This document shows positions 25,601 to 39,500 of a DNA stretch of 60,000 nucleotides, in pieces; position 1 is the stretch's first letter; the number at the start of each line of letters is the position of its first letter. The DNA is taken from the NCBI RefSeq assembly GCF_963678635.1, contig NC_087065.1, forward strand, positions 6,535,209 to 6,595,208, read 5' to 3'. Source of the stretch: Symsagittifera roscoffensis. Taxonomy: Eukaryota; Xenacoelomorpha; Acoela; Convolutidae. The position numbers and the translations under genes were made by a program. Under the pieces are notes generated by a model. It was not told where the DNA came from and searched no databases. It saw only the letters and a list, made by a program, of their open reading frames with translations.

Positions 25601-28600
25601 TGTCGCAGAACTACCCGTCAATAGGAAACGAGTGAACGCACTAATTATCCCGCATTGGTTAATTTCATACCACAATAACTTTTACTTTTTGTTCCGACTT
25701 TCGATACGAAAGTAACGGAATATTTGTGCTCGAGGTGGGTTTTTTTTCTTCAGACAAATTTCGACTTTTTAACTAGCCATTTTTGACGGAATTTTTTTAT
25801 ATCATTCGAAAGGTATTGTTGTCTTGAGCGCAAATTTGAAAATATATTTCACCTGTGATGGTTTGTTACAAGGAGCGAAATCTATCCTTTTGTACTTTAT
25901 GTGGCGTGTGGGGGATGATTTTCATAAAAAATTTCAAATTTTACAAAAAAAAGATTCATTTTAGAAAAAAAAAAGATACAAAAATTGTCAATTAAAGCGC
26001 GCGTTATTTCTATTTTGGTATAATGCCTCACAGGCTAGCAGCAAATCAAACAGTTTTTAAAAAAATGTATTTTCTTTTTAAAAAAACTTTAAAAATAGAC
26101 TTTTTTGTTTGAATCAGAATTTGTGATTACATTAGAGTAATTCCTAACTCACAAAAAGAAGAAAGAGTCAGACTCCCAAGTTAAAAGTTACCACAAATGC
26201 TAACTAAGGGGAGCCGGTTACTGTTCAGAGTGTTCCAACCACAGTCTTAGAAAAATACAAAGAAATTAGTGTTGTTTTTTCCGCATGGTGTGATAAAAAG
26301 ATGTGAACAAAAAAAAATTTAGGCAGATTTGACAGTCATAACAAAAAGGCCATTTGGAAAATAGCTTTTCAAGAAAACTGACTAGAAAAACGAAAAAAAA
26401 ATACAAAATTTTATGCAGAAGTTTTTGGAATTTTTAAACTTTGTTTACGAAATGGCGCTAAAAAACTCCAAAAACTACTTTTATTTGAGTACAAAAAAAT
26501 TTTCACGGCTTAAAGTAAGCCTAAATAAGCTATTGTAAGCCTACACGTTCACAACATATTAGTTCCAAATACGATCAAAAATCAAAATTTTCAAACCGGT
26601 TTTTCTCGACACTGTGTAAAAAAATGTTACATTTTTTATTGTAGTTCAAATTACGATTGAAAGTGCTTTAATATGATATATCACTAGACCCATTCCGATA
26701 ATTAGTTTTGGTACCTGATTTTCCGTGGACAACAAAAAGAAAAATAACTAAAACACACCCGAATTCAAATTTCCTCCCCATTTTTAAATGGTCGGAACAA
26801 AAAGAAACCGAGTGCAAGCGCAACAAGCTATACTCGATCTCCACACGCCTCGCTTCGTTTAATTCCCTGTTCCTCTTTTTTATTGCTTGTTTGTTAATGC
26901 TCGTAATAGGGATGTTTTAAGCAATTTCTGTATAATGTGTCATGCTTTTTTTGCTTGGTTCAAATGATGAACTAAAACCGATCTAATTAAGCTAATTCAA
27001 ACCGTCAACTCTGTACTCACTTCGCGCTCAAAAACATTTCAAATTAAATTAAGGCAATCATTATTAGTCTAAACGCCACACAACTAAGTTACAGGTCTGG
27101 GAGTATTTTACATGTTAAACAAGGCGAAAACACGTTTTAAAACAGAAATATAAAACAGTGTTTCTTATTTTATAATCTTTTACGCAAAAAACTAGGGATC
27201 TCTGTGAGTCGAGCCGCGCCGAGAAGGGTATTAGAGTGGCAAAGAGGTTGGGTTTTGAAACAGTGTTGGTTGATATTCCTATTGGCTCTCGTTTCCGGAG
27301 TTCCCAACAAAGCTGGATTAGAAAGTCGTTTCTCAACTACAAGAATGACTCATGAAAAGTTAAGAAACTAAATGGAGGCTTAAATGCGGAAAAACATGCA
27401 CTTCTTTACCACGAGGTGAACAAACTGAAACAAAAAAAAACAATAAAACTTTTTTTAAATAACACTGTTTAATTGATTTCTTCAAAAACAAAAGAATTTT
27501 CTTCCCCAACTCTCCTAAGTTAAATTTCTATCACTTAGTACTTGACATTTATACAAGAATTTCATGAAATGTACATATTGAAGACGTTGAAAAAAAAATT
27601 ATATTAGGCAAAACAAAGGGCAATCGAAACATTCAAGTCTTGGCCCTGACCCGGGTTGATCTCCAGAGAACAAAAACGCTAATCATACAAATCCATAAAT
27701 TAAGTCTATGAAAGAATACTAGTTATAGAGATTTCATACATTTTGCTAAAATGGTGTCATCGAATTTCAAAGAATTTTTTCTTGTTTTGGCATAAAAGTC
27801 GGTGTATCGTACCAAATAAGAAAATTTTTTGTCAAAATAAACGCTAATCATATAATTTTCATATAAGGAAATTGTATAACTAGCATTTTTTTGATGCCGA
27901 CAACAAATTTTTTTTGTTTTTTTTCACCGAAAATCGACTTTTGTTCTCAAACAAACATTTTCCAAAAAAATATGAAAATTATATGACTAAAATTTTTGGT
28001 CAACCCGGGGATAAAAATAATTTTATCACTATAAGAGTCAATAAACGTCAAAAACACATAAAAAAAAACACTTACTTAGGCTAGAAAATTGTCGCAGAGC
28101 ATTTCTTGCAAATAGTTTTTTTTCTGGCGTTTCCAACCATATGGTTTTAATATTTATCAATTAAATCACTTCACAAAACAAATACTTCCATTTTACTTAA
28201 AAAGAGTAGGATGATGGGGAGGATAATTTAAGGAGGGAGTTAGAATGCGACTCCTAATCCGATTAAAAAATCAAGTAATGGTAACCACGTCATTCAGCGC
28301 AATATGGCGCGCCTCATTGAACTAAGTGACAAGTAGACCTCAAATACAAGCCGAGAAAGAAGTTAAGATCATTAAATTGAAAGTCCAAATTTAAAGTAAA
28401 AATGAATTATATCATATCATTTTTAAAGCGTTTAATTATAATTTTGTTCTTCGAATGTAATTGTAGATTAAAATATGTAGATAAAATGTTTCACAACAAA
28501 TATTTATGCTCAACGAAGGTTATAAAAGACGGATTTTGGGCCGCAGAAAATATTTGGGCTCAATATTGCGAAAGGATAAGCATGATTAGTTTTGTGTGTC

Positions 28601-31600
28601 TGACCGTCGCATATTGTTTTGCTTAATTACACCAGCAAAAAACACCAGTTGTACAAATACGAAAACATAAAAGCGTTTGAATTCGATAAAAGATTTCTTC
28701 AAAACTGAAGGAGCTCCTTTAAAACTAACAAATCACCCACTGGCTTTCGCATAACTAGCAGAGAATGCGTTTAAGTATGATCAAAAAGCTTAAAACAATC
28801 AATAATATTGACTTAAGGCGACAAAAAATTGAAGCAGATTTACTTTAACCATTGGATGAAAAAAGATTAAATATGTCCTACCTGCTTACTTGGCCTAAAT
28901 AACCGAGCTTTCAAATTTGTGTAAAACATTTTACATTATTTGATTACCAGGAATTTTTTTAAATTTTCAAAAGAAATCGCCATCCAGACAAGCAAAAATA
29001 TCTGACTATTGATGTAAATAATTTATAAATTCCAAATACTTTTATACTTTGAATGGATTTGATACGTTTTTATGCCCATTTCCACCTAACAATGCGAAAA
29101 TGATCTACGAGGATTTTTTTAAGCAGCATTTCAAATAGCTACAAAAGAACCAAGAAATCGATCTATGTCAAGATTATGCGCAACAATCTGTTCAAATTTA
29201 TAGGTTGTCTGGGCCGTTGAAAATACTTATAAATCTTCAAAACGAAAAAATCAAACTCATCAGGGAAATATTTTTGCAATAGCTGATACCAATAAAAATA
29301 AACAAAAATTGTTGACTAGGCTTATCAGCGCAACAACGCACGTAACTAAACCTGAAAAAATAAAGAAGACTGCAAAAAATAAAAGTGAAATAAACGAATT
29401 TATCGATGATTATGCTTTTGTGGAATTATACTTTACGAAGTCCAGCAAAACCTTCCAAAAAGTACCCAAAAAAGATCCTTGCCTGTTCGAGATGCAAATT
29501 GAAATTATTAGCTCAAAATTTTCTATAACAGGGAATTAATTTTTCGTAAATTTATCTGCTTTTTTTTTAATTCCAAGCGGACGTTCTTGTAATCTTTGGT
29601 AACTTGTTTCATTTTTGACCGACTTTTCGAAAATGATTGCCAAGTAAATAGATTCCTGATTGTACATACTCTTATAGGGCCCTTCCGTGAAATTACTATT
29701 GTGCATTTTGTGCAAAATAGTGGTTGACTTTCGATTGTCAGTATTTTTCAGCTAAATGGACTTATCCCTGATTCTGATGTTCGAAATGACGATGGTTAAA
29801 TTTTTTCTAGGAAAAATTAAAATCGAACTTTTCTGGAAATGAATAGCATAAGAGAGCCGCAAACAATCCGAGCCGTCTTCTCCCATCAGCGCCTTCACGA
29901 TGCAAAATTGAGGCTCAGCCGCTTTAAATCAAACTGAATATTGCAAATAATTTCACTCAGCCAAATGATTCGGTTCCTCTGACATATAAAAACAATGAAA
30001 GGTCAGGAGCTTTCACGCTATATTGCAATCACTCTCATTAACCATTTTCAAATATTTTTTGCAACCAGCGATTCAATGAGTAGGTTTACCTCTTCCGTCT
30101 AGACCTCTTTTTACATCTCCTGGACACCTCAGATGAGAAAAAACTACTCTTTGGATTGTTCTCTCTAGGCAGTGATCCTACTATCTATTTGTTTCTGTAA
30201 ATTCGAAGCTAAACGCTAACCGTGGGGCGTGGGCGTGCTTTTAAAAATCAAGGCACATACGGGGACAAATGGTATTTTGTAAAATACTTATAAATCTTCA
30301 AAACGAAAAAATACTTATAAATCTTCAAAACGAAAAAATCAAACTCATCAGGGAAATATTTTTGCAATAGCTGATACCAAAAAAATAAACAAAAATTGTT
30401 GACTAGGCTTATCAGCGCAACAACGCACGTAACTAAACCTGAAAAAATAAAGAAGACTGCAAAAAATAAAAGTGAAATAAACGAATTTATCGATGATTAT
30501 GCTTTTGTGGAATTATACTTTACGAAGTCCAGCAAAACCTTCCAAAAAGTACCCAAAAAAGATCCTTGCCTGTTCGAGATGCAAATTGAAATTATTAGCT
30601 CAAAATTTTCTATAACAGGGAATTAATTTTTCGTAAATTTATCTGCTTTTTTTTTAATTCCAAGCGGACGTTCTTGTAATCTTTGGTAACTTGTTTCATT
30701 TTTGACCGACTTTTCGAAAATGATTGCCAAGTAAATAGATTCCTGATTGTACATACTCTTATAGGGCCCTTCCGTGAAATTACTATTGTGCATTTTGTGC
30801 AAAATAGTGGTTGACTTTCGATTGTCAGTATTTTTCAGCTAAATGGACTTATCCCTGATTCTGATGTTCGAAATGACGATGGTTAAATTTTTTCTAGGAA
30901 AAATTAAAATCGAACTTTTCTGGAAATGAATAGCATAAGAGAGCCGCAAACAATCCGAGCCGTCTTCTCCCATCAGCGCCTTCACGATGCAAAATTGAGG
31001 CTCAGCCGCTTTAAATCAAACTGAATATTGCAAATAATTTCACTCAGCCAAATGATTCGGTTCCTCTGACATATAAAAACAATGAAAGGTCAGGAGCTTT
31101 CACGCTATATTGCAATCACTCTCATTAACCATTTTCAAATATTTTTTGCAACCAGCGATTCAATGAGTAGGTTTACCTCTTCCGTCTAGACCTCTTTTTA
31201 CATCTCCTGGACACCTCAGATGAGAAAAAACTACTCTTTGGATTGTTCTCTCTAGGCAGTGATCCTACTATCTATTTGTTTCTGTAAATTCGAAGCTAAA
31301 CGCTAACCGTGGGGCGTGGGCGTGCTTTTAAAAATCAAGGCACATACGGGGACAAATGGTATTTTGTAAAATCACAAATTTTGATAGTTCTCTATTTTTT
31401 GTATTGCTTTTTCTCTGATTAGAGTTTTGGACCACAATCATTCAATTTGTAAAGAACCCTTTGTGACAAACGATGGTATAATTTAACTCAAGGTTTAAAG
31501 GCAGCTTAAGCTGATCAGGGCCCGTTAGTACAAATTAGCGGGCTCAGGTTAGCTTAAGCTGCCTTTTAACACTTAGTTAAAATATACCATCGTTAAGCGC

Positions 31601-34600
31601 AAATGTTACTTTACAAACTGAGCGATTGTCCAAGACTTTCGTCAGAAAAAAAACCTCACAAAAAAGTAGAATACCAAATATGATATTTGGGATTATTTCC
31701 AATTATTATCTCTTGTGTACATTATGATTCTGCTCATTCTGCTCAATTATCATTGATTATCATTCTTCTCAATTGTTTTATGTTCCAAAAACGTCAGCCC
31801 AAATCATTTATTTAGTCCGAATAAAGCTTCGAAACGAAAAAATCAACAAAAAAAAGAAAACAGACAAAGTCATTAGCAAATTTTTAAGTTAAAGGATTAA
31901 ATGAAGAACACTGCAATTACTAGCAATATTGCTTAGAGCACAGGACAAATCCGTCATGTGGCAACTAAGGATAAGCGGATAATGAAATTTTTCCCGAATT
32001 AAAACAAAATCCGACCTGAAAAAAACACAAGATCCGACCGGATTGGAACCACAGACCTTAGGGCGCGAAACCAACCGCGTTACCTCCAGAATAACTAGGA
32101 AGGACGAGAGCCAGTTCAATTTCTTAAAGTTTGCCAAAAAAGTTATTAACGGGAAAAAAATCCCAGTTTCCGATTACAAGACACTGGTTCTCGCGACTAC
32201 AATAAAAATTCTAGAAGTGCATAAAAAGTACGCCAAAAATTTCCATTATAATTTTTTCTGTACTATGAACATTCTGAATTATGAAAAGTTTCTATTAAGC
32301 TATCTAAAGCTATCTATATCACTAAAACTAAACTGTTTGGAGCTGACAAAATAACAGTACAACACGAAAATACCATACATACATCATTAAAACAGAAGTA
32401 ATGACATGACAAACCAAAAACTTGCAATGTAATTTGATGTATTGAAAAAATTTGGATAATTTTATGAAAACATTCTAAGCTTGTTAACAAAAACCTGGAG
32501 GCCTACTACTTTGTTTTAAGTTGAAGCCATGTACAATATATTAATAACTGAAAACTAAAATGATCCGAAAAACAGCATGAAGTCACTTGAATGGCCATGC
32601 TTATCGATCATAGACATTCTGATTCTGGAAACCACCCATTTCTCAAAAAATTTTAGTTTCAGTTTCAACTCACGTATAAAGTTTCAGTTTCAATTCACGT
32701 ATAGGGTTCTAGAAACAGGATAGTAGAGATTAAAAAGATGTCTGCATTTAAACATATTATAAATAAATAGTAAAGAAAATTTTTTTTTCCGAAAAATTAT
32801 TATCTGAAAGATCTTGAAGCTTAAAAGGTTTAAGAATCGCATGTATTCTAGCCGAACTACAGCCCTATGCAGGGTTCTAGAAACAGGAAGTTTTCTTGAA
32901 AACAAAAAAGCAATTGAACATTGGCAAAAACTCCATATAAAAAGAGCCTATACAATGAAGAATATTAAAACGTGGCAAGATAGGCTATTGATTAAAACAG
33001 CTGATCATGCAAAACAAAAGTTTGAACAAGCTTGAACTCGCAAAGAAAGCAAAACCTGTTTTCAGGTAAAATATATAGATAGCAAAAAATTCGAAATTGT
33101 TTTACACATAGGCAACAGACAATGAACGCGACAAAATATTTAAAAAAACGGATTGATTATTGAAAAATTTCAAGGAAAACTATATGCCCTCAAAGATATT
33201 GGACTTTCAAGGACAATTTATGATTGACATTTTAAAAAATAATTAACCGAATTTGAGAAAACTGGATCGATGGGTAATTTTTTTTCCGCTGGAAAAACTG
33301 AAATCCACTTTCGAAACCAGAGATCGATCAAGTTTTTCATGAAATCCACGGTTTTGCTGTAAGATGGTGGAGTTTTTTTGTCCTTTTTACAGTATACGTG
33401 AGGTAAAATTTTAAAAAACATCCACATTTCGAACTGTGGGAATCTCATATTTTTTTAAATCTCTATATGCAGTCCTATGCGGTTACTACTTATCGAAAAA
33501 GAGCTCTAAATCATTTGTAACGCTTAAAATCTAACCGTTGAACTTGCAAAAAAACGTTGAAAAAACGTAATCATGGCTAGATTTTGAAAACCAGTTTTAA
33601 ATTTATATATTGACCTAGCGACAAATAAAAAGAGAAAAATTGCACCTGATGCTGTTTGCTACCTGCCTGAATATCTAAGTTCTGAAATTGAGAATTAATT
33701 TTTCATTATATTCAATTGAAAAAAGGTCTTGTTTGAAATATTTACCAACAATTTAACCCACATAAAAATTGAAATCACACTATAGTAAGGGAAATAGAGA
33801 TAAACGAAGTAAATTTTAGACAGATCCTTTTCAATTAGATGAGAAAAAAACAGAGGCAAGGATAAGCAAATTAAAGGCTTTTACCTATCCGACTATTTCT
33901 TTAAATTATGGGTATCAAAACCATCTGTCACATCTAAAAATTGCCTGATTTGCCTTTTTCTGAAAAAAAAAATAAAATGTTTTTATTAACATTGACTAGG
34001 TTATTTGGCTGCTTTAAAATTACCACAGCGTGACAGTTCAGATTTTATTGATTTAGCCGTAAATTGACTGTGTAGAAAATGCAAAAAGAACACAACTGGC
34101 TTTGAAAAAAACTCGGATAATTACCAGAAGTGACTACAAATAAGTTCAAAAAGTCTTATAGTGTATAGAAAAATTGCCAAATTTGAAAAATTCAAATTCT
34201 TTCTCTTCTCTAATTGCTAAACCCTGAAATGAGAAACAAAGTCAAACTATGATAGTTCCACCACTGGTTCGAAAAATAAACGTAATTTACGTATTTTGAG
34301 AAATGGACAACATTTCGACCACAACAAAAACAAAAAGAACGTGCAAAAATTTCAACATACCAACTTACCATTTCTATTTTTTGGCTGGTAGTTTTCTGTC
34401 TAAAAGAGAAGACTTTGACAGTTCAAATGCAAATTCGATCTGTTTGCTAATTAGCTTGCTCTGTGCAGTAGAAATCTGTTTGCAAATGGGGCGACCGTGT
34501 TTGACATCGTGCAATTCAAGTAGAGATGAGTTAGATAACTCTAATTGCACACGTTTTCAATCAAAGTCCGCTAACCGCAATAGGATTGGGACTTTATTCA

Positions 34601-36491
34601 TCCATTTCTTGAATCGATGGCTTCAAGAGCACGGGCAAGCGATCCAGCAAAATTAAATACAAATCATAAAGACAGTATAAATCACCTACGACAGTAAAGG
34701 TGCTGAACGTAAACTGAGGTCTCGATCGAAGGAAATATGAAAAAAATATGAATTTTTAAAAAAGACTAGCACTCTTGAAACACCTTTGAAATGGGAGGTA
34801 GGAAAACATAACGCAGTAAAATATTGATTCATTTTCTGCAAAAAACTGTACTTTTCTTTTATTTCGCATTTTATATTTTTGAGACTACAAAAAAAACTCG
34901 GCGGTCGGCGGTTCAAAAGTAATTCAACTGAAATTGATTGAATTTGGGAACTGAAATGAGAATACGAAAAATTTGTAACGTGAAATAATGGCTTTATGGC
35001 ATTCAATTTCTCCTGCCTTAATGTTTGAATTATTTATGGTTCAATTAAATAAAGCATTATTTGTGTGATGCACGATTCAAATCAATTTGATTTGTAACAG
35101 TAGGCAACAAAAGAAAACGTCATATCAAAGTTTTGTGGATCTCAACAATATGTGACAGTTCAAACTGGGCGTGTCATTCATTACAACACTTAACAGCATA
35201 ACAGGTGCATTTACTATTTATGTGTTCAAAAAATGTTTATCACTGCTTTTTTTCCTGTTGTCATTTCCATCCTCTCAATTACAAGACCAATTTGAGTGTA
35301 TTTTCGAAGCACTACGTGTTCGTGTATGCTGCAGGAATCTGGAGACATGCCTTTATAGATGTACAAGCGACTCCAATTTTTCAACAATTATTTCAATATT
35401 GTGGATTCATCATATTGAACCAGGGGCGGATTTAGGGGGGGGGGGGGCTCAATTCCCTGCCGACCCAAAGGGTCCCCTTGTGAACTATTTTCAGATATCC
35501 AGTTTTGGCTGACAGACCCTAAAATTTTTCTAAAGGCGCCTTTGGCGCTAATGTATACTCATTTTAAGGGGAGAGCGCGCGCCAAAAAAAAACGCAATTT
35601 TTTTGTCAAAGTTTTCCAAGAAGTGCCTAAAAATGCCTTTTTTGGCTTTTTTTTTCAAAATTTTGCCTGCGGCGCAGAATTGTTGATCATAATAGGGACT
35701 TTGTAGTGCTTTGGGAGAGCTCGAAAAATCAATTTGGTCGACCTAAAAAAACAGGTCGACAGAATTTCTGAAAATTTTTGAAAATCCGCCCCCCTCGAGA
35801 AAATCCTAGATCCGCACCTGTATTGAACAACCCCAGAGTCAAGTTGACATCTTCCCTCAATGCTTTATAAGGGGGATGTTAATTTGGTTCAAAAATGGAA
35901 ATTTTAGCCATCAGAACCCAATTTTATTTTCAGCACAAAGCAATTTTAATCCAAACTTGAGTGGGCTGGAGGATCTCAACTTTGGGGGTAAAATTAAGAG
36001 GGAAGAATGTTAACTTGATCTCAATCCCATTTTTAGAAGCAAAGATGTTTCTGGCATCATCCTCCGTCTTTACCCTTGAAAAAGTTCATGCGCATACCGC
36101 AACTGAGCAATATGCATTCTTTTAATAAATATCACAGGTAAATTTACATTCAAAAGTAAGTAAGAGATAAATTTTAATAAATAATTGGAAAATTATTTAT
36201 TAAAACTTAATAAATTGGATAAGCAAATTGCCAAAAAAAGTAACGACGGAAATATTCATAAATTACAAACTTCGGTATCCATATGCTCAAAAAAGTAGCA
36301 TACTCTATACATTAGGCGTAAAAATAGAGCCTAGTATACGTTTTCAAAAGCAAACAAGTAAAGCCGGCTGCTGTTCAAGCAGCACAAAATGCCCCGGCCA
36401 CAATTTACTACAAAAAATGCTTCATTGAGATAGATTAACCTTCAAAAAACAGTAATTGAAACCTAAGTTTACGTATAACGCAAAAATCAAC

Positions 36492-36539
<48 letters not shown>

Positions 36540-39500
36540 GTTTCCAGCTATGAGAAGACTTTTCCGGCTATGAGAAGATTTTTTGTGAATTTTTACAGCA
36601 GACGTTTTTGACGTTTATTTTTAGTACTTGGATTTGCGTAGAAAAACCCATAAAAATTAAGTTCTTGATTGATTGAAACCAATAAACTAATTTTCGGAAA
36701 CTTTTTTAGCACTGATTGTTAATCAAACTGAATTGAACGAAACTTTTTTGAAAATCGTTCTCCCTCAAAAAAAAAGAAAAAAGGGGAAAACTGCGAAGTT
36801 TAACAGAACTTTCAGCTGTTTAAACCCCAAGCTATCATTCAACCAATCCACCAAGCACCCAATCTATCGCTCAAGAAGCAAATTCGACTCAAAAGCCAGC
36901 GAAAAATTGCGCAAAAACGCATGACCTCAACTAGCTGCATAAAAATGGTTGATGCAATCGGTAGATCAACGAGTAGTTGAAAACTGTCGACCGAAAACTT
37001 TTTCATTTTTCAAAAAAAACACTGAAAATTTTTCAAGCGTATTGTTTCCCTTTTTTGAAAAGAAAGTCTGTGAACTTGCTTTTGATTTTTTGAGACATTT
37101 TTCGAAACGATTGAAGCAAGCATATCATCAAATATTACGAACAAGAACTCATAGAGAAGAAACTAGTAAACAAGAAAAAAAGCGGCGACAAAAAATTTTG
37201 GTGAAGATAAAAATTCACAATGTAAAAACGCTTGTCGTTCCAACAAAAAAGAACAAACATATGATATCCGAATTAACTGACACCACTTTAGACAGCATCA
37301 ACGAATACACCTGAGTAAATTATTAATATTTAACTTGTACAAATTTGTTAGCAAGGTTGTTCACGGAGAAAAATTCTAGTACCCGATAACAAAACCCTTG
37401 CTAATCGCAAGACTAAAAATAATTGAATCAAAACATCGAGACTAGGCACAAGTATGGAGCAGATTAGCAAAAAAAAACTAAAACATGGGAACCGGAAAAA
37501 TAAAAAAGATCTCTGGGAAACCGAAGAAAAAAATGATAAAAAACTTATATTTTCCGACTTTTCAGTTTTGAATAAAAAAAATTATATATTAGGTTTAAGT
37601 TCTTTAGATTTCAAGACCTGCTTATCATGGGAACTTTTTGAAAAAATCAACAGAAAACTGAATCAACGGTTTTTTTCTACTGGAAAATCTAAATATTAAA
37701 ATCCATTTTCGAAAAGAGAACTTGATCACTCCATTTTTTTACACAAACCAAAAAATACTACACAAACCAAAAAAAAAACATTAAAAGTCAGAGCATGTTT
37801 GAAAAGTAATTTTTAATGTTGAAAAAAACTAGATCTATCAAATTGTTTTTATATCTGGATTGAGGTTTATTCTAGGCAAACATGCCAAACAAAACAATTT
37901 AATATTGCATAAGCAGATATCAGTTGAGCCGAAAAAATGATTTTGTGAAAAGTCCCCCTGATACTACAAAAAAACACATGCAACATAAAGAAAATTGGTT
38001 TTAGCAAACAAAAATTGTGATGCGGCACCTAATCAAATCTTGAGCAGACAAATGAAAGTCGACAATTGATTTTTCAGCGGGAAAAAATTCAATTTCATTC
38101 ATGCTGAAAAAAACAAGGTCATGTCGGGACTCAAACCCCAAACCTTGGGCTAAATACAAACAAAATTAGAATTGGTTAAGATTCAATACTGAAGCAAGTG
38201 AGAAAAACCAGTGAGATTTGTAAAAAACCAGTAAAAAAAACTCACATAAGTTAAAATCACATCCTTCTTTTACATTTAAAATTGATCTGTTTCAATTTTT
38301 CCAGCAGACATAAACTAGCAGAAGCATAAACCAGCTACAATCGAAGCCAACCAAAAACACTTGTCTTCGATAATATTTATGTTCAATTTTGTAAAACTTG
38401 ATCAAAAAACTGCAAGAAAAAACGTGACTTAGCTTTTAGCTGATTCATTTATTTTGCTCATTTATTCCGTTATACACGCTCTATGCAGAAAACTGCCATC
38501 TTGGTATGAGACGGGAAAACTGTTAGAATTTTAAGAAAAACGTTCCTTGAATTTTCACTCTATCCAAGGTAAACTTCTACTCGAGGTATTTTGTCTCTAT
38601 TCAAGGTAAGACACCCCATGAAAAATTTGAGTAAATCATATTTTGAAAGGCAGGCACTGATGGCAATTATAGAAACCAGACGGCATTCAATCTACTTCTA
38701 TTTTCATACGACTGAAAATATTGGTTGTATACAATACCCAAAAGATAAGTTTCCAACAATTTACTGGAAACACATATGCATATTGCACAATTCAACAAAT
38801 GAGCTTGCAATTGAATTTTAAATGCACATTTAAGTTGCACAATTGAATTGAACAGATGGTTTGAGTATTCGATTTGAAATGTACTCACCAAACTATCCGG
38901 AGTTGCGCTTAAGATCGGAATTGGGACCGGTGGTAATCCCTGGAACCCGTCGTCTTGAAAACTGAACCGGTCCTGGGCAGCCAGTCTTATCATGATTAAG
39001 GAAAGGGTTTCAAATAAATAACTAAAAATGGTTAAGTCTCCTGATTTGCATCAGCCTGTGCGTCCCCACTATAAAGGTAATTTAAACCAATTTTTATACC
39101 ACAAAAATTGCCGCAACATTTTTCGAAACGATTGAAGCAAGCATATCATCAAATATTACGAACAAGAACTCATAGAGAAGAAACTAGTAAACAAGAAAAA
39201 AAGCGGCGAAAATTTTTTTTGGTGAAGATAAAAATTCACAATGTAAAAACGCTTGTCGTTCCAACAAAAAAGAACAAACATATGATACCTGAATTAACTG
39301 ACACCACTTTAGACAGCATCAACGAATACACCTGAGTAAATTATTAATATTTAACTTGTACAAATTTGTTAGCAAGGTTTTTCACGGAGAAAAATTCTAG
39401 TACCCGATAACAAAACCCTTGCTAATCGCAAGACTAAAAATAATTGAATCAAAACTTCGATACTAGGTACAAGTATGGAGCAGATTAGCAGAAAAACTAA

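Larger units (their letters stand above)
21661..25807. repeat. 4147-bp tandem duplication, unit 2
   Basis: Second unit. After 25807 the family C repeat continues (GAAAGGTATTG...), while at the internal junction it is cut at 21660. This shows that the right copy carries the original edge. The two bases TC are shared at 17512-17513, 21659-21660 and 25806-25807, a 2-bp microhomology. Confidence 0.95.

Noticed and set aside
29219-31371. CRISPR array or LTR pair
   Set aside because: Two long adjacent direct copies with no internal region between them and no TG...CA ends. This is a tandem duplication.
34303-34656. 117-codon plus-strand frame as a gene
   Set aside because: One open frame in 60 kb of AT-rich DNA at this length is expected. 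There is no domain, no exon neighbours and no duplication evidence.
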